A DNA stretch of 64,000 bases from Gammaproteobacteria bacterium (GTDB lineage: Bacteria; Pseudomonadota; Gammaproteobacteria; Pseudomonadales; Oceanobacteraceae). The translations under genes and the position numbers were made by a program. Shown one piece after another: positions 56,547 to 64,000 of this stretch. Within the stretch, counting starts at the first letter, position 1. Each line of letters opens with the position of its first letter. Location of the stretch: positions 29,914-93,913 of the forward strand of contig JABXIK010000016.1 of the NCBI GenBank assembly GCA_013373125.1, in the 5' to 3' direction. The notes under the pieces are model-generated. The model was not told the DNA's origin, did no database searches, and saw only the letters and a list, made by a program, of their open reading frames with translations.

Positions 56547-57191
56547 TCAAAACAAGGTTTGTGGGGTTTTCTTTTCCCCACTGCCTTGCCACAGCTGCCA
56601 ATTATCTTGAATTAAAATCAGCTGTAATTCCTTCTCGAATGGTTTTTCATGGCTCTCAACCGCGCGCCGCAGCAAGCGATTTTCTCTTTGACGTAAATCC
56701 ACTTGTTTCACCCAATCCGGCACATCATTCACCTGCCAAGATAAGTACACCTGACAAAAATATTCTCCCGCCACATTACTCACTTGTGATACTTCGAAAA
56801 TTTTCTGTACGGTTGGGCGACCATAAAATATTCCCCGTTCAGACACCAAGGGATTATCTTCGTTGTATGTGTATTTAAAGCCTCCCACACTCACTAGGCG
56901 CGGCTCTCCATACATCATTTTTTCCGCTTTGAAACGCGTATCTTCTTGCTTGATAAACCCTAATTTCACCCAGGGAGACATCTGCTTCACCACGGCCTTG
57001 TGAGTACGCTCCACCTCCATGGGTAAATCAAAAGGCCGATGAAACAAAAGCTTTTGACCTAACTCTTTATCAAACACAGCGACGATTTGAGTATTCGTAG
57101 GCTGAGTTGGCAGCAGATGAATATCGACAGCCCACACCTGCCATGCACACATCATGGACAGCATCCAAATTGTTATTGCCACTTTCACCAC
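56547..57191 (-). CDS. Exported protein of unknown function
   Basis: 214 residues. AGGAGG precedes two adjacent GTG codons (57191 and 57188). A signal peptide (about 1-22, ending VWA) is followed by a soluble, beta-rich, aromatic and basic mature part with a single Cys in EYFCQVYLSW. I do not recognise the family. It is divergent from olsB and convergent with the FabG-type gene (3-base gap between stops). Confidence 0.6.
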   Translation of the reverse strand: MVKVAITIWMLSMMCAWQVWAVDIHLLPTQPTNTQIVAVFDKELGQKLLFHRPFDLPMEVERTHKAVVKQMSPWVKLGFIKQEDTRFKAEKMMYGEPRLVSVGGFKYTYNEDNPLVSERGIFYGRPTVQKIFEVSQVSNVAGEYFCQVYLSWQVNDVPDWVKQVDLRQRENRLLRRAVESHEKPFEKELQLILIQDNWQLWQGSGEKKTPQTLF

Positions 57192-57325
57192 GTGAACCTC
57201 CTATCTTGGTTCTTACAAGATTAGAACAATTTGTCGCCCTTAGCCGTCATCAAACCGTAAACACCTTGTCACATGGTTGTCATTCCCCCCTTTTAACTTG
57301 CAATAAACTTAGGTAGGAGGGTGAT

Positions 57326-58078
57326 ATGAATCACGCCGCTCAACTCAATATAGCTGCCACTCAACCTAGCCTTGTGGCTTATATCACACAGGATGCAAGC
57401 GACATTCAGGCCGCATACGCATTGCGTCATAACGTATTCACCAAAGAATTCGATGCTCAGCTAAATGGTGACGATGCAGGAATTGATAAAGATAAGTTTG
57501 ACGATGTTTGTCATCACTTAATCGTGAAAGAGCAAGAAACCAATCGCGTTATTGCCTATAGCCGCATCATCACGAGCGATGTCGCCAAGCAATTTGGTTT
57601 TTACACCGCCAGCGAATTCGATTTATCCAATATTTTAGATCCATCAAAACGCTTCATGGAGATCGGCCGTACCTGTGTGAGTGATGATCATCGCAGCGGC
57701 AGCGCCATCGCTTTATTGTGGGGGCAGATTGGACAATTCATGATGCAACACAACATTGATTGTTTAATCGGTTGTGCCAGCATTCCATTTAATCACGGCT
57801 CAAGACAAACCTTGGCGGTTCTGGATTATTTGCGCACGAAACACTTCACCGATGCCAATAAACGAGTCATCCCCAAACACCCTTTACCGCCACTACAAAA
57901 CAACATAGACGGCAAACAATTTGTACCGCCTCTGCTTAAGGCCTATCTGCGAATGGGTTGCAAAGTATGCGGTGAAGCCCACTGGGATAAAGACTTCAAC
58001 GTGGCGGATGTGATGGTGTTATTAGAGCGAGAAAACATCAACATGCGTTACTTAAAACACTTTTTACGTGCGGCTTAA
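57326..58078 (+). CDS. olsB: Ornithine N-acyltransferase
   Basis: 250 residues, GNAT-like OlsB fold: YALRHNVFTKEFDAQL, VIAYSRIIT, FMEIGRTCVSDDHRSGSAIALLW split as FMEIGRTCVSD / DHRSGSAIALLW, IGCASIPF and PPLLKAYLRMGCKVCGE. OlsB transfers a 3-hydroxyacyl group from ACP to the alpha-amino group of ornithine, giving lyso-ornithine lipid. TAGGAGG precedes the ATG. olsA follows 31 bases downstream. Confidence 0.9.
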   Translation: MNHAAQLNIAATQPSLVAYITQDASDIQAAYALRHNVFTKEFDAQLNGDDAGIDKDKFDDVCHHLIVKEQETNRVIAYSRIITSDVAKQFGFYTASEFDLSNILDPSKRFMEIGRTCVSDDHRSGSAIALLWGQIGQFMMQHNIDCLIGCASIPFNHGSRQTLAVLDYLRTKHFTDANKRVIPKHPLPPLQNNIDGKQFVPPLLKAYLRMGCKVCGEAHWDKDFNVADVMVLLERENINMRYLKHFLRAA

Positions 58079-58109
58079 TTGCTAACTGGCAACTCATCAA
58101 GGACGCCTT

Positions 58110-58931
58110 ATGCTCACGATTCTAACTGCCCCACTGCGCGCCATCATAGGTTTTATCGCTTTATTAACCATGATCATCAGCGCCATCGTGTTATATCTTG
58201 TGATTAACAATGAGAAACGCCGAAAACATTGCATCGAAATTTGCCAACGCCGATTGTGTGGTATTTTACTCAAGTGTTTTCATGTGCAAATTCATTACAT
58301 CGGCACACCGCATCCGGATGCGCAAATTCTAGTGGCTAATCATATTTCGTGGTTGGACGCCCTATTATTTATGCCAGCCCCGAAGTTGCGTTTCATTGCA
58401 AAATCACAAGTGAAACATTGGCCGGTTATTGGCTTAATGGCGCAATTATTAGGCACGGTTTTTATTCGTCGCGAGAATAAATTTCAGGTATATCGCTCAT
58501 TACCCAACGCGCAACGACACATTCGCCAAGGGGATAACCTTGTGATCTTCCCCGAGGGCACCACGACAACCGGTGAAAGCACCCAAACCTTTCGCCCTAT
58601 GTTATTTGAAGTGGCCAAACGCGAGCATTGCTTGGTGCAACCTGTGGCCATTCGCTATTGGGACCATAAACATCAAATTAGTAAAAATACGCCGTTTATT
58701 GATGACGACGGTATTTTCATGAGCATTGTTAAGTTGCTGTTTGAACGCCGTATTCACGCCCACGTGCATTTCATACCAGTATTAAACCCGAATCATTACG
58801 ATCGCAAACAAATGGCAGCCATCAGTGAGCAATCCATCAAACTCATCTTGCAGCAGCCTTATATTACTCCCACGCACTCTACGCAAACCCACTCTTCGAT
58901 AAAGCCCCATAGCTCAGAAATCCCGTCCTAG
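58110..58931 (+). CDS. olsA: Lyso-ornithine-lipid O-acyltransferase (PlsC-like)
   Basis: 273 residues. An N-terminal membrane helix (about 8-32) precedes PlsC motifs: NHISWLDALL (HX4D), FIRRENKFQ and FPEGTTTTGES. OlsA adds a second acyl chain to lyso-ornithine lipid; by sequence alone it could also be a 1-acylglycerol-3-phosphate acyltransferase, but the olsB neighbour decides. The C-terminal tail is rich in Ser, Thr and His. Confidence 0.88.
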   Translation: MLTILTAPLRAIIGFIALLTMIISAIVLYLVINNEKRRKHCIEICQRRLCGILLKCFHVQIHYIGTPHPDAQILVANHISWLDALLFMPAPKLRFIAKSQVKHWPVIGLMAQLLGTVFIRRENKFQVYRSLPNAQRHIRQGDNLVIFPEGTTTTGESTQTFRPMLFEVAKREHCLVQPVAIRYWDHKHQISKNTPFIDDDGIFMSIVKLLFERRIHAHVHFIPVLNPNHYDRKQMAAISEQSIKLILQQPYITPTHSTQTHSSIKPHSSEIPS

Positions 58932-58984
58932 ACTTTCTGAGCAACTTGGCTACTATGCGCCATTTACTTATTTAAATATTGTGA

Positions 58985-59464
58985 ATGGCCATGAAAAACC
59001 GCTTAGTCCAATTTTTTAATCAGCCCCACATTCTGCGCCACGTTATGAACTGGTATGGCCCTTATCGCGGTGCCGGCGTAAAAATCAAACACCTGGCAAA
59101 TGATTTCTCCAGCGCCACCGTGAAGATGCCACTACGCTGGTATAACAAAAATTACGTGGGCACCCATTTCGGCGGCAGCCTTTACTCCATGGTGGATCCG
59201 TTCCACATGTTGCTGGTGATGAACCAACTGGGCAAAGATTACATCGTCTGGGATAAATGCGCAGAAATTGAATATGTCAGCCCAGGCACAGGCACCGTCA
59301 CGGCACACTTCGAAGTGACTCAAGCTGAGATTGATGACATCAAAGCCAAAACCGCTGATGGTGAAAAGTATTTGCCTAAATTCACCGTGGACGTGGTCAA
59401 CGATGACGGCAAACTGGTAGCAAGAGCGATCAAAACCCTCTACGTCCGCAAAAAAACTCGCTAA
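58985..59464 (+). CDS. DUF4442 hotdog-fold thioesterase-like protein
   Basis: 159 residues with the DUF4442 pattern: GPYRGAGVKIKHLANDF, the loop YNKNYVGTHFGGSLYSMVDPFHM (split as YNKNYVGTHFGG / SLYSMVDPFHM) and a C-terminal VARAIKTLYVRKK. These are single hotdog proteins related to acyl-CoA thioesterases (PaaI-like). Position after olsBA suggests a link to acyl supply, but this is inference. Two near starts exist (ATG 58985 and 58991). Confidence 0.82.
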   Translation: MAMKNRLVQFFNQPHILRHVMNWYGPYRGAGVKIKHLANDFSSATVKMPLRWYNKNYVGTHFGGSLYSMVDPFHMLLVMNQLGKDYIVWDKCAEIEYVSPGTGTVTAHFEVTQAEIDDIKAKTADGEKYLPKFTVDVVNDDGKLVARAIKTLYVRKKTR

Positions 59465-59573
59465 TTCCTAGTAATTACAGCCTGTGATGAATAACCACAG
59501 GCCGAACTACCAAGATGGTTAAAGCCGACTAAACTGATAGCTACACTAGGTGAGAAAACATGTGAGGTCACCC

Positions 59574-59903
59574 ATGAGTATCAGCATTTCAAAAGCCAGC
59601 GTCTTCATCGAAGAACTATTAGCCGTTATTGAAGATGTTTACTGGGAATGCACCACCATGGAAATGAAAAATCTGTGCTTTAACGCTGTTCGCCTTTTAC
59701 AAACCGAGTTAACCGAACTCACAAAAGTATCCGTTCAAGATCATCATTACGATTACGAGATTATCGCCTATCAAGACAATACAGTTTTAGAGACACTGAA
59801 TCAGTTAGGTCATATGCTCACAGACTGTGTGTTAAGAACGCAAACCAAGAACACATTGCACCCGTTATTGAAACAAGCGCAGCAAGTATTTGCACAAAAA
59901 TAA
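59574..59903 (+). CDS. Hypothetical helical protein
   Basis: 109 residues from ATG 59574, with GAGGT upstream; a further in-frame ATG at 59550 is less likely. Soluble and mainly helical, with two cysteines near 24-34 (YWECTTMEMKNLCF) and one in LTDCVLR. No recognised family. Its end lies 2 bases from the stop of the convergent diguanylate cyclase gene. Confidence 0.55.
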   Translation: MSISISKASVFIEELLAVIEDVYWECTTMEMKNLCFNAVRLLQTELTELTKVSVQDHHYDYEIIAYQDNTVLETLNQLGHMLTDCVLRTQTKNTLHPLLKQAQQVFAQK

Positions 59904-59905
59904 GA

Positions 59906-60805
59906 TCAGAAAATTTCGGCTATTGGCTCGGGAGCACTGACCACATCCGCCATAATGCAATTGCGTCCAGCGGCTTTGGCGGCATACAGAGCGTCATCCG
60001 CCTGCTGTTGCCAGTGCGTCAACTTAGCCACACCTTGTGGGCGCACACACGCGACACCAATACTCACAGACACAAAACCCAGCGGCGTCACTTCGTTTAG
60101 GATTTGACGCTCACTCACCGCCTGTCGAATTTGCTCGGCCACAAACTTGGCCCCTAGTAAGGGAGTATCCGGCAAAATGATCGCGAATTCTTCCCCTCCA
60201 ATACGTGCAACCACATCATGTGGGCGAACCGCGGCTTGTTTGAAAATCGCTGCCAGTTCACGCAGGCATTGGTCACCGGCTAAATGCCCGTAGGTATCGT
60301 TAAATTGCTTAAAGAAATCCACGTCCAACATGAGCAAGCTGCATTGCGCGTTTTGGCGCTTACCTTGGCGCCAGCACTTATCCAGTTCTTGATCAAACTT
60401 ACGGCGATTAAATACCCCGGTTAGCGGATCAGACACACTCAAACTTTCTAAGGTTTGTACATAACGAAGACGCTGAATACTAAATGAAAGGCGTAATAGC
60501 AGGGTGTCCATATCGTCGACATAGGCCACATAATCGGCGCCATGCATGAGGACCTGCTGTTCTTTATCAGCTGTATGCTCTTGCTCGATAACCGTTAACT
60601 CTAGGGGAATCACATCCCCCAGCTGCTTATGGTATTGAAAGGCTGCCCAATCCCATAGTTTAAGGTCAGCAAGCTCAGCATTGGCTACTTCAGTCAGATC
60701 AGCGCAGTCCTGCACCCACTGACGGATGGGCGCCACAATGTCTGGCGCAGCCATCTCAATGTAGACCTTAAATCCGGCTTCCGGCTGGCTTCTAAGCGAA
60801 TCCAT
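59906..60805 (-). CDS. Soluble diguanylate cyclase
   Basis: 299 residues from ATG 60805, which has TAGGG upstream; the longer frame adds 20 residues unlike the family. The N-terminal 125 residues are an unclassified helical sensory region. The GGDEF domain follows (about 135-290) with DPLTGVFNRRKFD, DVDFFKQFND, RIGGEEFAIILPD and VSIGVACVRP. An inhibitory site RPHD lies five residues before GGEEF, so product feedback is expected. No membrane segment. Confidence 0.9.
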   Translation of the reverse strand: MDSLRSQPEAGFKVYIEMAAPDIVAPIRQWVQDCADLTEVANAELADLKLWDWAAFQYHKQLGDVIPLELTVIEQEHTADKEQQVLMHGADYVAYVDDMDTLLLRLSFSIQRLRYVQTLESLSVSDPLTGVFNRRKFDQELDKCWRQGKRQNAQCSLLMLDVDFFKQFNDTYGHLAGDQCLRELAAIFKQAAVRPHDVVARIGGEEFAIILPDTPLLGAKFVAEQIRQAVSERQILNEVTPLGFVSVSIGVACVRPQGVAKLTHWQQQADDALYAAKAAGRNCIMADVVSAPEPIAEIF

Positions 60806-60934
60806 GCATACCCTATTAGTGATTAAACGGCATGGTTTACGGGGGAATTTCACCCATAAACACAATGTGACAAGTGGACGTAACTGTAACGAAAAGTGGC
60901 CTGTTTAGATACGCTTAGGGCTAACTAATAATCA

Positions 60935-61007
60935 AAAAATCTAAGAAAATGAGAGACTTACCTCATTTCTTAGGAAAAGATACAATATGTGTCAAACATT
61001 GAACACA
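60935..61007. promoter_or_regulatory. Hairpin with T tract and dyad between the cyclase gene and yciH
   Basis: CTAAGAAAATGAG (60941-60953) pairs with CTCATTTCTTAG (60962-60973); on the minus strand the stem is followed by ATTTTTT, so it looks like an intrinsic terminator in the leader of the diguanylate cyclase gene. Next to it TGTGTCAA and TTGAACACA (60988-61007) form a near-perfect dyad, just after a TACAAT-like -10 for yciH. On the minus strand TTGACA falls within this dyad. Confidence 0.4.
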
Positions 61008-61026
61008 TTTCAACCAAGGACTCAGC

Positions 61027-61365
61027 ATGGCTTTAGTCTACTCCACCGAAACGGGCCGCCTTTGCGAAGGCTGTGAAAACCCCATTGATCAATGTACCTG
61101 TAAAAAAGGCCAAGCCCCTGAGAGTGATGGCATTGTGCGTGTGCAAAGAGAGAAAAAAGGCCGCGGCGGTAAAACCGTTACCGTGATCTCGGGTTTGGAA
61201 GGTGACAAGAAGGTCTTCAGCGACTTGTGTAAAAAATTCAAGAAGCGCTTTGGCTGCGGTGGCGCAGTGAAAAACTGGACCATTGAACTTCAAGGGGATC
61301 TTGCCGAACAAAGTGTGAAATATTTACAGGAATTAGGGCACCAAGCGAAACAAAGTGGTGGCTAA
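61027..61365 (+). CDS. yciH: SUI1/eIF1-like translation factor YciH
   Basis: 112 residues. A zinc-finger-like N-terminus (CEGCENPIDQCTC) precedes the SUI1 domain: VRVQREKKGRGGKTVTVISGL (split as VRVQREKKGRGG / KTVTVISGL), FKKRFGCGGAVK and IELQGDLAEQ. YciH is the bacterial eIF1 relative thought to influence start-site fidelity and stress translation. Its start ATG follows CAAGGACTC. Confidence 0.92.
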   Translation: MALVYSTETGRLCEGCENPIDQCTCKKGQAPESDGIVRVQREKKGRGGKTVTVISGLEGDKKVFSDLCKKFKKRFGCGGAVKNWTIELQGDLAEQSVKYLQELGHQAKQSGG

Positions 61366-61531
61366 TCTTTCATTTCACCAGCAAACTAGGCCCTGACATT
61401 CGTCATGGGCCTTAAGCAAAATGAGCGACACTGCTCATTATGACTGAGTACAAAGCGCAAGCTTTTGGATATTTATCCAGGGTGCCCTAAAATAGACGTA
61501 TTCCACTGACGCGCACCTAGGAGGCGAAAAC

Positions 61532-61885
61532 ATGGAACTCAGTATCAATGTTCTTAGTTGGCTCGGACGCCCCAAAAAAGCCGTCAGTGCTCAGACCATT
61601 AAATTTAACCGCTTTAATTTAATTTTTAATAGTCGTTGCAAACTCAAACCCGGCCAGCTGGTGTATGTGAATATCACTCAAGACATTCACAGTATTCGAG
61701 AAGTGAGCGCACGTGTGGAAAGTTGTGAACGTTGCGGCCCACACTATCAAACTCAAGTGCGCTTTGTATTAGAGCGCCCTGACAAACAACCTTACCGTGA
61801 AGCCATCACCATATTAAAAGCCATCGAGCAAAATTTACCGGCTTCATTGCGTGCCCCTTTACACATGCAACCACTGACCAGTTAA
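61532..61885 (+). CDS. Small protein, possibly PilZ-like
   Basis: 117 residues. TAGGAGG before ATG 61532 is a strong ribosome-binding site. The core FNRFNLIFNSRCKLKPGQLVYVNI (split as FNRFNLIFNSRC / KLKPGQLVYVNI), then VSARVESCERCG and YQTQVRFVLE, has the strand pattern of PilZ domains. The RxxxR and D/NxSxxG c-di-GMP residues are not clear. I do not claim PilZ; the nearby cyclase makes it worth testing. It lies 25 bases before ackA. Confidence 0.6.
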   Translation: MELSINVLSWLGRPKKAVSAQTIKFNRFNLIFNSRCKLKPGQLVYVNITQDIHSIREVSARVESCERCGPHYQTQVRFVLERPDKQPYREAITILKAIEQNLPASLRAPLHMQPLTS

Positions 61886-61910
61886 ATAAATAAGGATTTA
61901 TGTCTAGTTT

Positions 61911-63098
61911 ATGGATCATGACAACACCCTCGTATTAAATTGTGGTAGTTCTTCTTTAAAATTCGCCGTTCTTAAAGCCGCCAGTGGCCATAGCGTGATT
62001 CAAGGCCTAGCGGAGAGGCTTAACAGCCCTCAAGCTAGTTTGACCTTCACCATTGGTGATCAAAAACAAACCCTTAGCATCCCAGATCACAACCATCAGC
62101 AAGCCATTGCTGCCGTCATTGAAGTCTTAAAGCAAGAGCAGCTGTTAACCACCCTATGTGGCGTCGGCCACCGAGTGGTACACGGCGGGGAAGCCTTTAG
62201 TGAATCCCTGTTAATCACCTCAGAAAATCTTGAGCAACTGACACAGCTGAATCAGCTAGCCCCATTGCATAACCCAGTGAACATTTTAGGCATTAAAGCC
62301 ATCAACGCGTTACTGCCGGATCTGCCACAAGTGGCCGTGTTCGATACTGCGTTCCATCATAGCTTGCCTGAAGCCGCTTACTTGTATGGTTTACCTTACG
62401 AGCTATACCAACAGCACGGCGTGCGTCGCTATGGATTTCATGGCACCAGTTATCGCTATGTGGCCGCAGAGGCCGCCAGGCGCTTAGACAAAAAACAAGA
62501 TGATTGCCACTTCCTAATTGCGCACCTGGGTAATGGCTGCAGCGCCTGTGCCGTGCGAAATGGCAAAAGTGTGGATACATCCATGGGTTTCACTCCCCTA
62601 GAAGGCTTAACCATGGGTACCCGCAGTGGTGACATCGATCCAGGATTAATGCCGTTTTTAAGCGAGCGCTTGAACTTATCCATCCAAGACATCATGGATG
62701 TATTAAACAAACAAAGTGGCCTATTGGGTTTATCCGGCATCAGCAATGACATGCGCGAAATCCAGCAAGCTGCGCAAACAGGTGACATTCGCGCCAATCT
62801 CGCCATTGAAGTGTTTGCATTCAAAATTGCCCGTTACCTTGGGGCTCTTGCGGTTTCCCTGCCCAAGATCGATGCTTTAATTTTCACCGGCGGCATTGGC
62901 GAGAACGATCGCCTGACCCGTGCCATGGTCTTAGAACATCTAGCTGTATTAGGCTTCACTATTGACGGCGCCCTCAACCAAGAAAACGGTGATACTCAAG
63001 GTCGCATTACCACACCAAATAGTCCTCTGGCACTGGTGATCCCAACCAATGAAGAATGGATGATCGCCCAAGATACCCAACTTTTGACTGCCAAGTAA
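61911..63098 (+). CDS. ackA: Acetate kinase
   Basis: 395 residues. ASKHA motifs: VLNCGSSSLKFAV (8-20), GHRVVHGG, FDTAFHHSLP, GFHGTSYRYV, LGNGCSAC and FTGGIGEND. It interconverts acetate + ATP and acetyl phosphate, in series with Pta downstream. The only in-frame start is ATG 61911, which lies 14 bases after AAGGA; a 12-codon out-of-frame ORF starts between them. Confidence 0.95.
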   Translation: MDHDNTLVLNCGSSSLKFAVLKAASGHSVIQGLAERLNSPQASLTFTIGDQKQTLSIPDHNHQQAIAAVIEVLKQEQLLTTLCGVGHRVVHGGEAFSESLLITSENLEQLTQLNQLAPLHNPVNILGIKAINALLPDLPQVAVFDTAFHHSLPEAAYLYGLPYELYQQHGVRRYGFHGTSYRYVAAEAARRLDKKQDDCHFLIAHLGNGCSACAVRNGKSVDTSMGFTPLEGLTMGTRSGDIDPGLMPFLSERLNLSIQDIMDVLNKQSGLLGLSGISNDMREIQQAAQTGDIRANLAIEVFAFKIARYLGALAVSLPKIDALIFTGGIGENDRLTRAMVLEHLAVLGFTIDGALNQENGDTQGRITTPNSPLALVIPTNEEWMIAQDTQLLTAK

Positions 63099-63121
63099 CT
63101 CACTTGGCTAAAGGAATGACC

Positions 63122-64000
63122 ATGCATCAACATACGTTTTTCATTGCTCCTACAGAAATGGAAACCGGCCTGACGTCCATTACCCTTGGGTTAATTCGAG
63201 CATTGGATCAATTGGGTTTAAAAGTCGGCATTTGCAAACCCATTGCCCGCGCGGAAGATGATAAACAACATCGTGCGATTGACTTGATCACCTTGGCCAG
63301 TGGAATCCAGCCCCCTGCGGCCATTAGCTTACAAAAAGCCCAAAATATGGTGAGCACGGGTCAACAAGATCGACTCATGGAAGAAGTCATTGCCATGCAC
63401 CGCAAAGTACGTGAAGCCGTGGACGTGGTCATTATTGAAGGCATCGAACCCGATCGCTCTGAACCCTTCACCGCTAAACTCAATGTGGAAATGGCAAAAA
63501 CCTTGGATGCAGAAATCATTTTGGTAACAGCACCCAAATCTCGCGACCTGAGTGCGCTAAAAGAACATCTGAATATCGCCAAAGGTCTGTTTGGCGGCGA
63601 TAAAAATCGCAATTTGTTAGGCTGCATCATCAATAAAGTGAACGCCCCTGAGAAATACGGCATGCCATTACAGGCCAGTATTCATGTGGCTGGCGAGTCA
63701 CCGCTCACACGTCTTGAAGACAGCCCGTATCAGGCCTTAGAAAGTGATCACTTCAAAATATTGGGTTTAATTCCTTGGGATGAAAATCTTGTAGCACCGC
63801 GCACTCTCGACATTGCCGAGTACTTACAAGCCCGAATATTGAATGAACAAGGCTTAGAAAATGCCCGCGTGAAACGCATTAGTTTATGCGCGCGCACGGT
63901 TCCGAACATGGTGAACGATTTACTTCCAGGCACCCTAGTGGTCACTCCGGGTGATCGTGACGACATATTATTGGCCAGTGCCATGGCGGCGAATAACGGC
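63122..64000 (+). CDS. pta: Phosphate acetyltransferase, N-terminal part (runs off the right edge)
   Basis: 293 codons translated by hand from ATG 63122 (AAAGGA upstream) to the window end, open throughout. The start MHQHTFFIAPTEMETGLTSIT matches the N-terminal BioD-like ATPase domain of the long Pta type (E. coli IPTGTSVGLTSVS), followed by KPIARAEDD, VVIIEGIEPDR and GCIINKV. The DRTGG-like middle and the catalytic PTA domain must lie beyond 64000. Pta converts acetyl-CoA and phosphate to acetyl phosphate, working with AckA 23 bases upstream. Confidence 0.93.
   Translation, partial: MHQHTFFIAPTEMETGLTSITLGLIRALDQLGLKVGICKPIARAEDDKQHRAIDLITLASGIQPPAAISLQKAQNMVSTGQQDRLMEEVIAMHRKVREAVDVVIIEGIEPDRSEPFTAKLNVEMAKTLDAEIILVTAPKSRDLSALKEHLNIAKGLFGGDKNRNLLGCIINKVNAPEKYGMPLQASIHVAGESPLTRLEDSPYQALESDHFKILGLIPWDENLVAPRTLDIAEYLQARILNEQGLENARVKRISLCARTVPNMVNDLLPGTLVVTPGDRDDILLASAMAANNG

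Noticed and set aside
56516..56878. 120-residue plus-strand frame at the end of the FabG-type gene
   Set aside because: It overlaps the FabG 3' end out of frame and is antisense to the exported-protein gene, which has a signal peptide and a strong ribosome-binding site.
60806..61026. A c-di-GMP riboswitch before the cyclase gene
   Set aside because: I could not find the GEMM-type core; only a simple hairpin and a dyad are visible.

Overview
The window looks like chromosome from a marine-type gammaproteobacterium of moderate GC. ZipA, bifunctional MnmC, NAD-dependent LigA, YciH, YheU and a GntR-regulator/smc/zipA/ligA block all point to Gammaproteobacteria. The gene order resembles Pseudomonas and Oceanospirillales relatives (Oleispira, Bermanella or Thalassolituus type). 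The genus is an inference; no rRNA or complete tRNA gene is visible.

Region 1 (1-12406, mostly minus strand) is a surface-polysaccharide locus. Its AT-rich left part carries two glycosyltransferases, a heparinase II/III-like protein, a candidate Wzy-type membrane protein, a hexapeptide O-acyltransferase, a Wzx-type flippase and a polysaccharide pyruvyl transferase. The precursor genes follow: wecC and wecB (UDP-ManNAc and UDP-ManNAcA), galU and galE. An EPS-associated MarR-type regulator closes the locus. Base composition changes inside wecC, which suggests a cassette boundary.

Region 2 (10611-13887) carries a dense family of REP-like palindromes ending in CTCCTACAA, of short (about 26 bp) and long (about 60 bp) types, packed against the stop codons of galE, the regulator and rluB. 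Among them lie a decayed metallo-beta-lactamase/beta-CASP ribonuclease gene with two in-frame stops and a possible insertion-sequence end.

Region 3 (13888-35278) is core housekeeping: rluB-scpB-scpA-trpS, yciO, rnm, a YciB-position membrane protein, yciI, an SH3 protein, a periplasmic cyclophilin, an AEC transporter, mnmC, small genes with yheU, a lytic transglycosylase-like lipoprotein, ligA, zipA, smc, a GntR regulator and hsp20 with a sigma-32-like promoter.

Region 4 (35531-51785) is metabolic and accessory: acs, a DUF2804 protein, two divergent paralogous phosphoribosyltransferases, a Na+/H+ antiporter with a cyclic-nucleotide-binding-like tail, and an SMP-30-like protein. A five-gene operon follows (acyl-CoA dehydrogenase, SDR, ACAD10/11-type kinase, histidine phosphatase, SDR) with a divergent LysR gene. 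It looks like a split bacterial version of human ACAD11 and is the most interesting candidate system here. An AraC regulator divergent from an Mpo1-like gene ends the region.

Region 5 (51850-64000) holds a PAS-GGDEF-EAL protein, a MAPEG protein, a high-molecular-weight FabG-type reductase, the ornithine-lipid pair olsB-olsA with a DUF4442 protein, a diguanylate cyclase, yciH, and ackA followed by the start of pta, which runs off the right edge.
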